Shown piece after piece: positions 9,491-19,726 of a DNA stretch of 64,000 nt. Below the pieces are notes generated by a model. The model was not told the DNA's origin and made no database searches. It worked only from the letters and a program-made list of their open reading frames with translations. Source of the DNA: Vulcanimicrobiota bacterium. Lineage in GTDB: Bacteria; Vulcanimicrobiota; Xenobia; Xenobiales; JADMJV01. Within the stretch, counting starts at the first letter, position 1, and each line of letters begins with the position of its first letter. Both the position numbers and the translations under genes were made by a program. Location: assembly GCA_019637395.1 (NCBI GenBank), contig JAHBVR010000003.1:372001-436000 (forward strand), written 5' to 3'.

Positions 9491-9770
9491 AGTCGATAAT
9501 GCGCTCCCCCTTAGGCGCCGTGGTTTCTTCATACACTCCGCTGTCGCGGCGTTCCAGGCGCTTAAACCCACTATTCTTATAGTCGCTGGTGAATTGGGAG
9601 ACGGAAGTGGCCACCGGCACGATCAGTCGCTCCACCTTTTCCTGAAGGTCGCGGCTGCCCGGTTCGAGACCGGCCACCTCGCAGAGTTCCCCCCACGTCT
9701 GCGGATCATGAGACATCTTGTGGCTCACTTCCAGTTTTTCACCGGCCACTCGGTAGACATAAACGGGCAT
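9477..9770 (-). CDS. FmdB-like small protein lacking the zinc-ribbon cysteines
   Basis: The start MPVYVYR and the segment SDYKNSGFKRLE match the opening and closing pattern of FmdB/YgaC-type regulatory zinc-ribbon proteins (usual start MPIYEYRC). The four zinc-binding cysteines of that family are absent: only one Cys is present (ELCEVAG). A strong AAGGAG ribosome site lies 7 bases before ATG. It is followed by nothing in the same direction, and OsmC lies upstream on the same strand 26 bases away, so the two may be co-expressed. Function unknown. Confidence 0.55.
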   Translation of the reverse strand: MPVYVYRVAGEKLEVSHKMSHDPQTWGELCEVAGLEPGSRDLQEKVERLIVPVATSVSQFTSDYKNSGFKRLERRDSGVYEETTAPKGERIIDSNSF

Positions 9771-9796
9771 AATTTTCTCCTTAACGATATTGAAAC

Positions 9797-10222
9797 TCAG
9801 AGGAGTTCGGCTTCCAGGCTGATGTTGGTGCCGGTCAGAGCTCGCGAAACCGGACAGTTCTTCTTGGCGTTCTCGGCGAACTCCAGGAACTCGTCCTGGC
9901 CCAGGCCAGCGACTCTGGCCCTGGTGGAGAGTTCGATCTTGGTGATGAGAAACTCGCCGTTAACCATCTCCTGGGTCACCCGGGCCACCGTGTTGATCTC
10001 TTCGGGAGGCTTGCCGGCCTTGGTCAGGAGGGCGCTCAGCATCATGCTGTAACAGCCCGAGTGGGCCGCCCCGATCAACTCTTCCGGGTTGGTGTTGGAA
10101 GTATTTTCGGAGCGCGATTTCAGGGAAAACGTGACGTCGATAGCCCCCGTCTGGCCCACGATATGGCCGGCTCCGTGCATCAAGTCACCTTTCCAGGTGG
10201 CGGTCGCTTGATTGACTGGCAT
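9797..10222 (-). CDS. osmC: OsmC-family peroxiredoxin
   Basis: A 141-residue OsmC/Ohr superfamily protein that reduces organic hydroperoxides with a pair of redox cysteines. Both are visible: Cys57 in AAHSGCYSM and Cys123 in KKNCPVSRAL, the latter being the OsmC-type CPVS motif. TNPEELIGAAHSGC is diagnostic. An AGAGG ribosome site precedes the ATG. OsmC rather than Ohr is favoured by the CPVS spacing and the N-terminal ATATWKGDL. It is divergent from the methyltransferase at 10315. Confidence 0.9.
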   Translation of the reverse strand: MPVNQATATWKGDLMHGAGHIVGQTGAIDVTFSLKSRSENTSNTNPEELIGAAHSGCYSMMLSALLTKAGKPPEEINTVARVTQEMVNGEFLITKIELSTRARVAGLGQDEFLEFAENAKKNCPVSRALTGTNISLEAELL

Positions 10223-10314
10223 AGTAAAAACCTCTTTCTAATGTTTGAGTTGCGGGAGCTGAGCCCTGCTCGACTGGGAGGTCCGCATGCCCGCCGGTCG
10301 AATCCGCCCAAGCT

Positions 10315-11070
10315 TTGCATTCGTCCCTCGAACTGAAGCCTCTACGCCGCCGAGTCTTCTCCCACCCCTGGCCCATCGACGATCATCTCACCCAAATCGT
10401 GCGCGGCCAGCCCGGAGGCTGGCAGTTTCTGGCCAATCCCAGCGGGCAATTGCCCTATCAATACCTGGCTCACTATGTAACCACAGTGGCCAGCCATTGG
10501 TTTGTACGACCCCTGGCCGATTTGAGAATGCTCGATTGGGGAGCCGGTAAGGGTCACTTCACTTATCTGCTGCGCGAGGCGGGAGCCGAGGTTACTCCGG
10601 CCGACGTAAATCCGGCGGAAGGGGAGAAAATCTTGGGACGCGTGGAGGCGTTGGACCATCCCTACCGGCTGCCCTTTGCAGGCGGAAGCTTCGACGTGGT
10701 CATCAGCATGGGAGTATTGGAACACGTGCCTCAAGAAGTAGAGTCATTAAAAGAAATCCAGCGCGTTTTGCGGCCGGGGGGACTCTTTTTCTGCTTTAAT
10801 CTGCCCTACCACCTGTCCTGGGTGCAATGGGCCGCCCGCCTGCTGGGCAACCACTATCATGACCGATTCTACGGCCGCCGGCAGACACAGGCCCTACTGA
10901 CCGGCCAGAACTTTCAAATTCTAGACCTCTGGCTGCGCCAGCTATTTCCCAAAAATCGTGTTTGGGTTCGCAACTTCAGATTGGCCGAACAAATCGACCA
11001 GTGGCTGGTCGATCACACCCCGCTAGGCCTGCTGGCCACCAGCCTGGAATTTGTGGCCCTGCGACCGTGA
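10315..11070 (+). CDS. Class I SAM-dependent methyltransferase
   Basis: A 251-residue UbiE/Methyltransf_11-type protein. Motif I is LDWGAGKGHFTYLL (about residue 77), the acidic post-motif is PADVNPAE, and motifs IV/VI appear as FDVVISMGVLEHVP and VLRPGGLFF. The substrate is unknown; the C-terminal hydrophobic and aromatic part could bind a lipid or sugar acceptor. It begins with TTG and its last 48 bases overlap the convergent pdxT. No linked glycosyltransferases are present to suggest a pathway. Confidence 0.8.
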   Translation: MHSSLELKPLRRRVFSHPWPIDDHLTQIVRGQPGGWQFLANPSGQLPYQYLAHYVTTVASHWFVRPLADLRMLDWGAGKGHFTYLLREAGAEVTPADVNPAEGEKILGRVEALDHPYRLPFAGGSFDVVISMGVLEHVPQEVESLKEIQRVLRPGGLFFCFNLPYHLSWVQWAARLLGNHYHDRFYGRRQTQALLTGQNFQILDLWLRQLFPKNRVWVRNFRLAEQIDQWLVDHTPLGLLATSLEFVALRP

Positions 11071-11640
11071 GCGGCAAGTGGCCACGAAGGACTTGTGCAA
11101 TCTCAAATCTCCCGATAGCTCCGGATGAAAAGAACTCACCCATACGTTTGCCTGGCGGGCCGCCGCCACCTGCCCGTCGACCTCCGCCAATACCTCGACC
11201 CGGTCGCTGAGCGGTTCGGCCAGCGGGGCGCGGATAAAGACCGCCGGAATCGGCTCGGCCAGATTGGACAACTCCAGCGGAGCGGTAAAGGAGTCGGCCT
11301 GGCGACCGAAGGCGTTACGCGTGACCCGCAAGTCGATCCGATCGAGAGCCAGCTGATCGGGGAGTCCGCCACGAATTTCCCGGGAAAGGAGGATCATCCC
11401 CGCGCACGTGCCCCAGATCGGCCTGTCAAAGCGACGCAACGGCTCCTCAAAGCCAAAACGGCGCAGCAGCTTGCCGATGGTGGTGGATTCGCCGCCCGGC
11501 AAAATCAGGCCGTCCAGCTCCTCCAGCTGGTCGGGCCGGCGCACCTCCACCGCCAGAGCCCCCGCGCGGCGCAGATAGTCCTCGTGTTCCGCAAAGGCCC
11601 CTTGCAGGGCCAGCACACCGATGACCGGCTTAGCGGCCAC
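11023..11640 (-). CDS. pdxT: Pyridoxal 5'-phosphate synthase glutaminase subunit PdxT
   Basis: Glutamine amidotransferase that feeds ammonia to PdxS in DXP-independent PLP synthesis. The sequence shows [14 protein letters not shown] at the start, the LPGGESTT oxyanion segment, the nucleophile Cys in GTCAGMILL and the His-Glu pair in FHPELSGD. I set the start at the GTG at 11640, which overlaps the pdxS stop, rather than the longer upstream frame, which is the pdxS shadow. At 205 residues it fits the family. Its 3' end overlaps the methyltransferase gene by 48 bases. Confidence 0.92.
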   Translation of the reverse strand: MAAKPVIGVLALQGAFAEHEDYLRRAGALAVEVRRPDQLEELDGLILPGGESTTIGKLLRRFGFEEPLRRFDRPIWGTCAGMILLSREIRGGLPDQLALDRIDLRVTRNAFGRQADSFTAPLELSNLAEPIPAVFIRAPLAEPLSDRVEVLAEVDGQVAAARQANVWVSSFHPELSGDLRLHKSFVATCRSRSQGHKFQAGGQQA

Positions 11641-12517
11641 GGCCCTGCACCAGCTCATGCTGGGGAATCGAGGCGATGTCCAGACCGCGCATGGGCTCGC
11701 CCAGGCCGCGCGAACATTGCACCAGCTGTTTGGGATCGGCGAAGTGGGTGGTGGCCTCCACGATGGCCCGCGCCCGAGAAGCGGGGTCACTGGAGCCGAA
11801 GATCCCGGAACCGACGAACACTCCGTCACATCCCAAGCGCATCATCAGGGCCGCGTCGGCCGGAGTGGCGATGCCCCCCGCCGCGAAAGTGACCACCGGC
11901 AGCCGGCCGGCCTTGCGCGCCTGCTTGAGCAGGTCGATGGGCACTCCCAGATCTCGGGCGTAGCTCATCAATTCTTCTTCGGGCATGAGCTTGGCGCGGC
12001 GAATCTCGGCGTTGAGAGTGCGCATGTGGCGGACAGCTTCCACCACGTTGCCCGTGCCTGCCTCACCCTTGCTGCGAATCATCACGGCGCCTTCTCCGAC
12101 GCGGCGTAACGCCTCGCCCAGGTTGCGGCACCCGCACACGAACGGCACTTTAAAGTGACTCTTTTCAATATGGAATTCTTCATCGGCCGGAGTCAAGACT
12201 TCCGACTCATCGATGAAGTCAACTCCCAGGGCCTGCAGGATTTCGGCCTCCACAAAGTGTCCGATACGCACTTTGGCCATCACGGGAATGGTAACGGCGT
12301 CCATAATGCGCTGGATCATGGCCGGGTCGGACATGCGCGAGACGCCACCCTCCTTGCGGATCTCCGAGGGAATCCGCTCCAGCGCCATCACCGCACAGGC
12401 GCCAGCTTCTTGCGCGATAACCGCCTGTTCGGGGGTGCTCACGTCCATGATCACGCCGCCTTTGAGCATTTGGGCGAGGCCACTTTTGACTTGCAGGGAA
12501 CCTTTTTCTTTGGACAT
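11630..12517 (-). CDS. pdxS: Pyridoxal 5'-phosphate synthase lyase subunit PdxS
   Basis: Builds PLP from ribose 5-phosphate, glyceraldehyde 3-phosphate and ammonia, in a 12-mer with PdxT. The family is unmistakable: [19 protein letters not shown] at the N-terminus, the Schiff-base Lys in [13 protein letters not shown] and the second Lys in [11 protein letters not shown], and [16 protein letters not shown] near the C-terminus. Length 295 is standard. AGGAG lies 8 bases before the ATG. It is the first gene of a pdxS-pdxT operon with an 11-base overlap. Confidence 0.97.
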   Translation of the reverse strand: MSKEKGSLQVKSGLAQMLKGGVIMDVSTPEQAVIAQEAGACAVMALERIPSEIRKEGGVSRMSDPAMIQRIMDAVTIPVMAKVRIGHFVEAEILQALGVDFIDESEVLTPADEEFHIEKSHFKVPFVCGCRNLGEALRRVGEGAVMIRSKGEAGTGNVVEAVRHMRTLNAEIRRAKLMPEEELMSYARDLGVPIDLLKQARKAGRLPVVTFAAGGIATPADAALMMRLGCDGVFVGSGIFGSSDPASRARAIVEATTHFADPKQLVQCSRGLGEPMRGLDIASIPQHELVQGRGR

Positions 12518-12770
12518 GTCGAACTCCTGAGCAAACTTTAGAATTGACCCCGATAATCCACTTTAAGCCAGGTGTGGGCGGTCGAAAAGGCACAGTTTTC
12601 CCAAAAAACTTCGACCAGTCAGCTATCGATGATCCTGGCCCGGCGCACGAATTCCAACGTGGCCGCCATCTATAGCAAACCTCCGGCCTGGCTCTGGATT
12701 CCCGGTGGCCGCAACTGGTCGAGATGGAAAAGGCTGTGAACCGGCCCTCGAGAACTGGCGTAAGCACTCT

Positions 12771-12926
12771 ATGACTGAGATGCTTACTTACCCACAACGC
12801 GTGCAACTGGCTCTGCTGGTGCTTTTTGCCAGCCTTTGCCTCAACTTCGGCAGCCTGCTGGGACACCTCAAGCAGTCTCCGACCCCTCAGTTCTCTTCCG
12901 CCCGAGCGTCTTTACCGCGCGGGTGA
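12771..12926 (+). CDS. Possible small single-pass membrane protein
   Basis: A 51-codon frame in the 394-base stretch between pdxS and the phosphatase gene. It encodes one hydrophobic helix (VQLALLVLFASLCLNFGSLL) with a polar C-tail. The ATG has no convincing ribosome site and the last 15 bases overlap the convergent phosphatase gene. It resembles the N-terminal anchor of a ComEA-type protein, but no helix-hairpin-helix domain follows. It may be a real small protein or chance. The rest of 12518-12770 shows no gene. Confidence 0.3.
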   Translation: MTEMLTYPQRVQLALLVLFASLCLNFGSLLGHLKQSPTPQFSSARASLPRG

Positions 12927-13670
12927 TTTCTTCTCGTTCCAATAACTCTCGAAATCACGCACGAACTGCTCCTGCTTGAGCGTGCCATACTGCGAATTGA
13001 TACGCTCAGCTTCGAGCGCCTCGTCGGCCGTCATCCCCTGGGAAATACGCCAGCAGGCCGTCATCACGCCGGTGCGGCCGACCCCGGCCTTGCAGTGGAC
13101 GTAGACCGGCTGGTTGGCCGGGTCGTTGACGATTTGAATGAATTCTTCCACCTGGGGAAAAGTGGGCGGCTGGAAATCCTCGACGGCCACGCGGATGACC
13201 CGGAGCGGATATTCGGTGGGCGGGTCCCAGGCGTTATCGCGGTCGGACCCGCGCAGATCCACTTCCGTCTTGATGCCCTGGCCGGCCAACCAGTGCAGGC
13301 CTTCCTGATCCGGTTGCCCTCCCCGCAAATAGTTGGGGCTGATGATCTGAAAGTTGGCCACTTCGCAGGCCGGCGGGTGAATGGTGTAGAGCGTGTGCGG
13401 ATAGCTGCTGTCCAGAGCCAGATTGCGCAGCTTTTCGTAGCTTTGGCGCAATTCCGGGCAACCATCGGGCGCGTTGCGGCGGATGTCCCAGAGCAACTCG
13501 CGCACGTCCTTCTTGGTCTCCCCCAGGGTCTCGGGAGTGGCCTGATTGATGGTGTCGAGCAGGTTCTGGGCGATTTCCTTTTCGCAGGCGGGGGCATGGG
13601 CTTGAACCTGCCGGCCCCATTTCTGCATGTCGGCTAGAGTTCGGTTAAAGTTCGTCTGGATATTCGCCAC
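12912..13670 (-). CDS. Dual-specificity/tyrosine phosphatase-like protein
   Basis: A 252-residue protein with an N-terminal helical segment (residues 1-95) and a cysteine phosphatase domain. The P-loop HCKAGVGRTG (about residues 192-201) carries the catalytic Cys and Arg, and the WPD-type region is represented by VAVEDFQPPTFPQ. YLRGGQPDQEGLHWLAGQGI is typical of the SiwA/DSP-like bacterial subgroup. The substrate could be a phosphoprotein, phosphoinositide or nucleotide. The N-terminus NIQTNFN resembles those of two other proteins in this window (24416, 24978). No signal peptide. Confidence 0.82.
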   Translation of the reverse strand: MANIQTNFNRTLADMQKWGRQVQAHAPACEKEIAQNLLDTINQATPETLGETKKDVRELLWDIRRNAPDGCPELRQSYEKLRNLALDSSYPHTLYTIHPPACEVANFQIISPNYLRGGQPDQEGLHWLAGQGIKTEVDLRGSDRDNAWDPPTEYPLRVIRVAVEDFQPPTFPQVEEFIQIVNDPANQPVYVHCKAGVGRTGVMTACWRISQGMTADEALEAERINSQYGTLKQEQFVRDFESYWNEKKSPAR

Positions 13671-13746
13671 TCAGAAGAGAGATACGACGGCCGGCTGAAA
13701 TTTCCCTGATCAAAGGACCGCCGCGAGTGACGAAGAACTTTCAACC

Positions 13747-16146
13747 ATGCTGCATCCCCGCCGGCTTTCGATCCGGCCCACTCAACCCGAACAGGCACGC
13801 GCCCTGGCCCAGGCCCTGGACGTTCCCGAAGTCATCGCTCAGTTGCTCATCCAGCGCAATCTGCACGACCACGACGCGGCGCGCAGCTTTCTTCACGATG
13901 ACGCCTCCCAAGTCTGCTCGGATCCGATGCTTTTCCGCGACATGGCCAAAGCCGTCGGCCTGATCGAGGCAGCCATCGAACAAGGTCACTTGATTTTTAT
14001 TCATGGCGACTATGACGTGGACGGGATTTGCTCGACCGTGTTGCTGGCCGAGGGCCTGCAAGAGTTGGGCGCCCGGGTGGAACACCATGTGCCCTGCCGC
14101 TTCAGCGAAGGTTACGGCGTTTCCCTGAAAGCCGTGGAAGCGGCCGCCGCCCGCGGCGCCAGAATGCTGCTCACCTGTGACTGCGGTTCGAGCAGCCACA
14201 CCGCCATCGAAAAGGCCCAGAGCCTGGGGATGACCGTGATCGTAACCGACCACCATCATCTACCCGCTCAGTTGCCCACTCCCGAAGCCCACCTGAATCC
14301 GCAGTTAGCCGACTGCAGCTATCCCTTCAAGCCCATGTGCGGCACCACCGTCGCCTACAAACTGGTGTGCGCTCTTCATCAGCAGCGCGGCCTGGCCTGG
14401 CCCACTCATTTCCTCGACCTGGTGGCGGTGGCCACCATCGCCGATGTCATGCCCCTGGTCGGTGAAAATCGGGCTCTGGTGCGCAGCGGACTGCGCCAGC
14501 TGGCCTTGCTGGAACGCCCCGGGTTACGGGCGCTGGCGCAAGTTTCCGGACTGGAAGAGGGACCCTGGGGCAGTTTCGCGGTGGGCTTCGGCCTGGGGCC
14601 CAGGCTCAACGCGGCGGGCCGTCTGGAGCACGCCCGCCTGGGCGTGCAGCTGTTGATGACCCGGGAGGATGAGCCGGCCCGGCAACAAGCTTCCTACCTG
14701 GACAAACTCAACCAGCAGCGCCGCGATCTGGAAGCCGGCATGCGCGCCCAGGTCGAGCAACGCCTGACCCAGGACCCTTCCTTGCTGGACCTGGGCGTGG
14801 TGGTGGAAGCCGGGGAAGACTGGCATCAAGGCGTGGTCGGCATTACCGCCAGCCGGGTGGTGGACCGCTTCGGGCTGCCCGCCTTCATCATGGGCCGGGT
14901 GGGTGAGATCTGCAAAGGCTCGGCACGCGCCCCCGAGAACGTGAGTTTACACGCCGCCATGCAAAGATGCGCCGATGTCTTTGTAAAATTTGGCGGGCAC
15001 GCGCGCGCCGCCGGCTTCACGGTGGCCTGGGACCGGGTCGATGAGATGCGCCGGCGTCTGGCTGAGGCGGTGGCCGAGGTACGCCAGGGGCCGGCTCCGG
15101 TGCATGTCGACCTGGAAATTGACCTCAAAGCGGCCAACGTCGAGCTGGCGCGCAGCTTGAAAATGCTGGAACCGCTGGGCGAGGCCAACCGCACCCCCAT
15201 CTTTCTGGCCCGCCGCGTGCGCCTCGACAATCTCAAAGTGATAGGCAAAACCGGTGAGCACCTGCGCTGCCGCCTGGTGCAGGGTAACCTGGAACGCAAA
15301 GCAGTGGCCTTTCGGATGGCCGACGACCGGCCGCACATTCTGGATAAACACCTCTACTATGACGTGATCTTCGAACTGGAGGAAGAGAGCTGGGAAGGCA
15401 ACTCTTACGCCAGCCTGAGGGTGCAGGCGGTACTCGAGCCCGAACCTCAGGTCTTTGCTCTACTCCAAAACAAGGCTCAATGGAACCAGCCCAACGGCGC
15501 CCCCATCCTGGTGGACGGCCGCAACGTGGTCAGCCGGCGAGCCTATCTAGAGGCGCTATTGCACCAGGGGCACACCCCGTTGGTGGTGGTGCACGATCAG
15601 GTGCAGCGGGAAAAGGTCCAGGGGGCTCTCCCTCAACATCTGTTGAGCATCGAGACCTACAGTAGTTTACGTTCCGGCTTCGACGACGTGGTGCTGCTCT
15701 ATCCGCCTTCCAGCCGCCAGGATCTGCTTCAACCCGCCCTGCAACAAGCAGCCCGCGTGCATGTGCTCTTCGGCGGGCGCGAATTGCGCCAGGAAATCCA
15801 ACGGCAATCTCAACTCTGGCTGGACCGGCCCCGCCTCGAAGGAGTGTGGAAGTCGCTGCGCCGCCACGCCCGGGAAGGGCGTCTGGAAGTGCGCCAGTTT
15901 CCTTCGGTCGAAGAAGATATCCGGCCACTCCGGGCCTCCTTGCAACAGGCCGTGCAGGTCTTCGAGGAGCTTCAACTTGTAGAACGAACTTCTGACTCCT
16001 GGATCATTCGCTCCTCCGGCGGTCGCAAGCTGGAGGAGTCCAGGCGTTATCAAGAGATGTGCCAGGGGCGGGAGCAATTTATGCAGTTGGTGCAAAGGTT
16101 TGACGAGCGGCATCTCCGCCTGGAGGAACATTTGGTCCGGGCGTGA
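13747..16146 (+). CDS. recJ: Single-stranded-DNA exonuclease RecJ
   Basis: 5'-3' exonuclease for recombination and mismatch repair. The DHH domain has FIHGDYDVDGICS (about residue 84), TCDCGSSS and the VTDHHHLP motif (about residue 168); the DHHA1 domain includes CKGSARAPENVSLHAAM and FGGHARAAGFTV with the GGHxxAAG signature. An OB domain and a C-terminal extension of about 230 residues follow (total 799; E. coli RecJ has 577), the latter resembling the extra domain of Bacillus-type RecJ. The stop overlaps the GTG start of the next gene (GTGA). Confidence 0.92.
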   Translation: MLHPRRLSIRPTQPEQARALAQALDVPEVIAQLLIQRNLHDHDAARSFLHDDASQVCSDPMLFRDMAKAVGLIEAAIEQGHLIFIHGDYDVDGICSTVLLAEGLQELGARVEHHVPCRFSEGYGVSLKAVEAAAARGARMLLTCDCGSSSHTAIEKAQSLGMTVIVTDHHHLPAQLPTPEAHLNPQLADCSYPFKPMCGTTVAYKLVCALHQQRGLAWPTHFLDLVAVATIADVMPLVGENRALVRSGLRQLALLERPGLRALAQVSGLEEGPWGSFAVGFGLGPRLNAAGRLEHARLGVQLLMTREDEPARQQASYLDKLNQQRRDLEAGMRAQVEQRLTQDPSLLDLGVVVEAGEDWHQGVVGITASRVVDRFGLPAFIMGRVGEICKGSARAPENVSLHAAMQRCADVFVKFGGHARAAGFTVAWDRVDEMRRRLAEAVAEVRQGPAPVHVDLEIDLKAANVELARSLKMLEPLGEANRTPIFLARRVRLDNLKVIGKTGEHLRCRLVQGNLERKAVAFRMADDRPHILDKHLYYDVIFELEEESWEGNSYASLRVQAVLEPEPQVFALLQNKAQWNQPNGAPILVDGRNVVSRRAYLEALLHQGHTPLVVVHDQVQREKVQGALPQHLLSIETYSSLRSGFDDVVLLYPPSSRQDLLQPALQQAARVHVLFGGRELRQEIQRQSQLWLDRPRLEGVWKSLRRHAREGRLEVRQFPSVEEDIRPLRASLQQAVQVFEELQLVERTSDSWIIRSSGGRKLEESRRYQEMCQGREQFMQLVQRFDERHLRLEEHLVRA

Positions 16147-17429
16147 CCGTCTGGGACCCGTTTACCCACAACCCCTACCGGTTGCTGGGAATCCCTCGCG
16201 AGCAAGGCCCGCCGCGCAGTCGCGAGACAGCTGTGGTCCTGCACGTAATGGACCTGGCCTCGATCGAAATGACCGACGAGCTCTTCGAACAGTGCCTGAG
16301 GGAACTCGCAAGCGAGCGCCAGCCGCTACACCGGGCCACCTGGTTCGATTCCACCCGGCCCCTGGACCAACTGGCCTGGTTGGACATCTGTGAAGGCCGC
16401 CCCCTGGACGCCTGGCGGCGCTGGAGCTCGGAAACCCATCTTCTATCGGCTCACAACCTGGCCGTGCTGGCTCACCTGCGTTGGCTTAAGAAGCCCGAAG
16501 ACCTGGAGTTGGCCAAAGACGTCAGCCGGCGCTGGAAAGAACTGGCCGAGGTAACGCAGGAGCCCGGCTACTTGCAGGTGATCGGAGCCTTACGCCAGGG
16601 TCTGCGCCAGCGTGCCGCCGAACTGGTAACCCGGGGCCAATCCGGCCCCTTGCGGGCCATTTGGAATCTGACGGTGCTGCTCACCTCGGTGCCCGAAGTC
16701 CAGGCCGAGCAAATGGAAATGCTGGCCACCGATTTAGAACGCTGGAATCTGGATATGGCCCAGTTGCGCCAGGCCCTGCTGGACGGCCAGCCGGTCGATC
16801 AGATCACCCGGAAGTTCGAAACGGTTCTGCTGCCGCAGTCGCAGTTTCTCTTGCAGTGCACGGCCGACAATCTCGAATTTGCCGGCAAGTTCCGCCACCA
16901 ACTGGCCATGTTCTACCATCAACTGGCGCGCGGCTGGTGGGATGTGGGCGAAGACGCCGCCCGCGACTACGCCGAATCCTGGCTGGAACAAGCCATCGGC
17001 CTGGCCGGCCCGGAACTTCAAGAAAGTTGGCGTGCCGACCTGGACCACTGGCGCGTCAGCCGCCGTCCCAGCCTGGCCAAACCGGCTGAAATGACGCTCA
17101 TCCCGGGCGAGGAAGCACGAGCCCCGCAACGCCGCCTGGGAATCGTGATAGCGACTTTGTGCTGCCTGGCCCTGGGTTGGGCCTTCACCCACCGGCCTCG
17201 CGACCCGATGGCCACTTTGACTCGACCGGCGGCCCAACAGCGAGCCGACCAGATCGTGGCCGAACTCTCTCCGCTGGCTGAGAAGCTTGCGCAAATGCCC
17301 GGCAAAATCCAAAAGGCTCCCCCCGCCCAACGCAAAGAAATGGAAGAGGAGCAGGAACGCCTGCAACAACGCTACGGCGCCCTCAAGGCAGAGTTGGTAC
17401 GCCTGCAGCGCTGGTTAGACGTACATTAG
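16143..17429 (+). CDS. Membrane protein with DnaJ-like N-terminus and helical repeats
   Basis: A 428-residue protein of unrecognised family. It opens with DPFTHNPYRLLGIPREQG, like the first helix of a J domain, but I see no HPD tripeptide. Residues 40-320 are Leu/Ala/Trp-rich paired helices similar to TPR units. One membrane helix follows (LGIVIATLCCLALGWAF, about residue 335) and then a coiled coil rich in Glu, Gln and Arg to the end. Coupled to recJ by a GTGA overlap. Possible scaffold; no function can be assigned. Confidence 0.6.
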   Translation: MTVWDPFTHNPYRLLGIPREQGPPRSRETAVVLHVMDLASIEMTDELFEQCLRELASERQPLHRATWFDSTRPLDQLAWLDICEGRPLDAWRRWSSETHLLSAHNLAVLAHLRWLKKPEDLELAKDVSRRWKELAEVTQEPGYLQVIGALRQGLRQRAAELVTRGQSGPLRAIWNLTVLLTSVPEVQAEQMEMLATDLERWNLDMAQLRQALLDGQPVDQITRKFETVLLPQSQFLLQCTADNLEFAGKFRHQLAMFYHQLARGWWDVGEDAARDYAESWLEQAIGLAGPELQESWRADLDHWRVSRRPSLAKPAEMTLIPGEEARAPQRRLGIVIATLCCLALGWAFTHRPRDPMATLTRPAAQQRADQIVAELSPLAEKLAQMPGKIQKAPPAQRKEMEEEQERLQQRYGALKAELVRLQRWLDVH

Positions 17430-17473
17430 ACATAAGCAAGACATTCGCGCGCGGCAGCGAACGGCATGCAACC

Positions 17474-19726
17474 TTGACCACCTTAGAAGGAGAAATCTGC
17501 CAGAAAGCCATTGAGCTTGGCGGGCCGGAATTGGAAGGCTTGCTGCGCCGGCTCTCGGCTTTTTATGGAACCGAGGATCTGGAATTGGTAGCCCGCGCCT
17601 TTTTGCTGGCCGAAGAACGCCATCGTCCCCAACAGCGCAGTTCAGGCGAACCCTACATCACCCATCCCGTGGCTGTGGCCCACATTCTGGCTGATTACCG
17701 GCTGGATGCCCCCACCCTGGCAGCCGCCCTGCTGCACGACGTGGTCGAGGATACTCCCACCACTTTGGAAGAGGTTTCCACCACCTTCAGTCCCGAGATC
17801 TCCATGCTGGTCGATGGCGTCACCAAGCTGACCTCGATCAGTTCCCGCCAGGGCCGCGACGCTCCCACGCCACGCAGCAAACAGCAGGCGCAAGCGGAAA
17901 ACCTGCGCAAGATCTTCCTGGCCATGGCGCGCGACCTGCGCGTCATCCTTATCAAACTGGCCGACCGGCTGCACAATCTGCGCACACTGGGGGCGCTGCG
18001 CCCCCAAAAACAGGAGGCCATCTCCACCGAGACCCTGGAGATTTTTGCACCGATTGCCTCCCGGCTGGGCGTATTTCAGATGAAAATTGAGCTGGAAGAT
18101 CTCTCTTTCCGCTACCGTTACCCTAAAGAATACGAGGAACTGACCCATGGATTGGGCCGCCTGAGACCGGTTCTCGAGCGAGCCATCGAAGAGGCCCGCA
18201 ACGCTATCGAGAAACGCCTGGAGGCGCTAAAAATCAAAGCCCGGCTGGAATGGCGGGAAAAGCATCTTTACTCCACCTTCAAGAAAATCCAGCGTACCCA
18301 CCGCCCTCTGGAGGACGTCTACGACCTGCTGGCCCTGCGCATCATCGTGGACAAGGTCGAAGACTGCTACAGTATCCTGGGACTGATCCACTCCATCTGG
18401 GTGCCTATGAAAGACCGCATCAAGGACTACATCGCGGTTCCCAAGAGCAACAACTACCGCAGCCTGCACACCACCGTCTACGGTCCGGGCGACCATCCTC
18501 TGGAAATCCAGATTCGCACCTGGGAAATGCACCAGGTCAACGAGATGGGTATCGCCGCCCACTGGGCCTACAAAGAAGGCAAGGCGCCGCCTTCTAAAGA
18601 TACGGCCATGTTCAAAGAGATCTATCCCTGGATCCGGGCCATTCTCGACTGGGATGCGGAGACGCGCGACGCCAAAGAGTACGTCGACAATCTCAAGGTG
18701 GACCTGCTCTCCAACGAAGTTTTTGTGTTCACTCCGGGCGGCGACGTCATCGACCTGCCCACCGGTTCGGTGCCGATCGATTTCGCCTACCGGGTCCACA
18801 CCCAGGTGGGGCACCGCTGCATCGGGGCCAAGGTCAACGGCAAGATGGTGCCGTTCGACTACAAGCTGCAGAACGCCGACGTGGTCGAGGTCATCACCAG
18901 CAAGAACGGCACTCCCTCGCTGGACTGGCTGCGCATCTGCGGCAGCAACCAGGCCCGCAACAAGATTCGCAACTGGTTCAAAAAAGAACGTCGTGAGGAA
19001 AACGTGCTGCGCGGGCGCGACATTTTGCGCCGCGAATTGACCAAGCAGCGCATGGACGGGGTCCTCAACGACGAAGATTTAATGACCCGCATCGCCAAGC
19101 AGCTCAACTTCGAGAAAGGCGACGATTTATTAGCCTCTTTGGGCTTCGGTGAGACTTCACTGGCTCAGTTCTTGGGGCGGTTACGCGAAGAGCTGCCTCA
19201 GGAATCCTCCCAATCGTTGCTGCCGGCTCCGCGCCGGCCGGCCGGCTCCAAGAAAAAATCCGGCCAACCGGTGCGGGTCAAAGGCATCGAAAACATCCTC
19301 ATCCGCTTCTCAAAATGTTGCGCTCCTGTGCCCGGCGATGAAGTGATCGGCTACATCACGCTGGGCAAGGGAGTTTCCGTGCACGTGGTCGACTGCCCCA
19401 ACCTGGCCACCATGATTGCCAAGGCGCCCGAACGCGTCATCGAGGTCGAGTGGGAGGCCGCCAGCGAAAGCGGCAGCTACCCGGTGGAGTTGGAAATTGA
19501 CGCCTGGGATCGGGACGGATTGCTCTCCGAGGTCATGGGCATCCTCAACGAGGCCCGTATTCCCACCCGCTCGTGCAAGGCCTGGGCCAAGAAGGACCGG
19601 GCCTTCGTCAAAGTGGCCGTCGACATTCTTCACAAGCGCCAGCTCGAAGACCTGATCAAGCGCCTGAAAAAGGTGCGCGAAGTCATCAGCGTCTCGCGTA
19701 CCCACACCCAGGCCGGACACCATTGA
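17474..19726 (+). CDS. rel: Bifunctional (p)ppGpp synthetase/hydrolase Rel/SpoT
   Basis: Controls the stringent response. Domains in order: HD hydrolase (about 40-200; YITHPVAVA and LLHDVVEDT motif with metal-binding His-Asp), synthetase (about 235-350; [19 protein letters not shown]), TGS (about 405-465; [17 protein letters not shown]), a zinc-finger/helical region with [14 protein letters not shown] and a C-terminal ACT domain (about 670-745). Both catalytic halves look intact. The TTG start at 17474 is the first in frame; no clear ribosome site precedes it. Only 44 bases separate it from the previous gene. Confidence 0.95.
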   Translation: MTTLEGEICQKAIELGGPELEGLLRRLSAFYGTEDLELVARAFLLAEERHRPQQRSSGEPYITHPVAVAHILADYRLDAPTLAAALLHDVVEDTPTTLEEVSTTFSPEISMLVDGVTKLTSISSRQGRDAPTPRSKQQAQAENLRKIFLAMARDLRVILIKLADRLHNLRTLGALRPQKQEAISTETLEIFAPIASRLGVFQMKIELEDLSFRYRYPKEYEELTHGLGRLRPVLERAIEEARNAIEKRLEALKIKARLEWREKHLYSTFKKIQRTHRPLEDVYDLLALRIIVDKVEDCYSILGLIHSIWVPMKDRIKDYIAVPKSNNYRSLHTTVYGPGDHPLEIQIRTWEMHQVNEMGIAAHWAYKEGKAPPSKDTAMFKEIYPWIRAILDWDAETRDAKEYVDNLKVDLLSNEVFVFTPGGDVIDLPTGSVPIDFAYRVHTQVGHRCIGAKVNGKMVPFDYKLQNADVVEVITSKNGTPSLDWLRICGSNQARNKIRNWFKKERREENVLRGRDILRRELTKQRMDGVLNDEDLMTRIAKQLNFEKGDDLLASLGFGETSLAQFLGRLREELPQESSQSLLPAPRRPAGSKKKSGQPVRVKGIENILIRFSKCCAPVPGDEVIGYITLGKGVSVHVVDCPNLATMIAKAPERVIEVEWEAASESGSYPVELEIDAWDRDGLLSEVMGILNEARIPTRSCKAWAKKDRAFVKVAVDILHKRQLEDLIKRLKKVREVISVSRTHTQAGHH

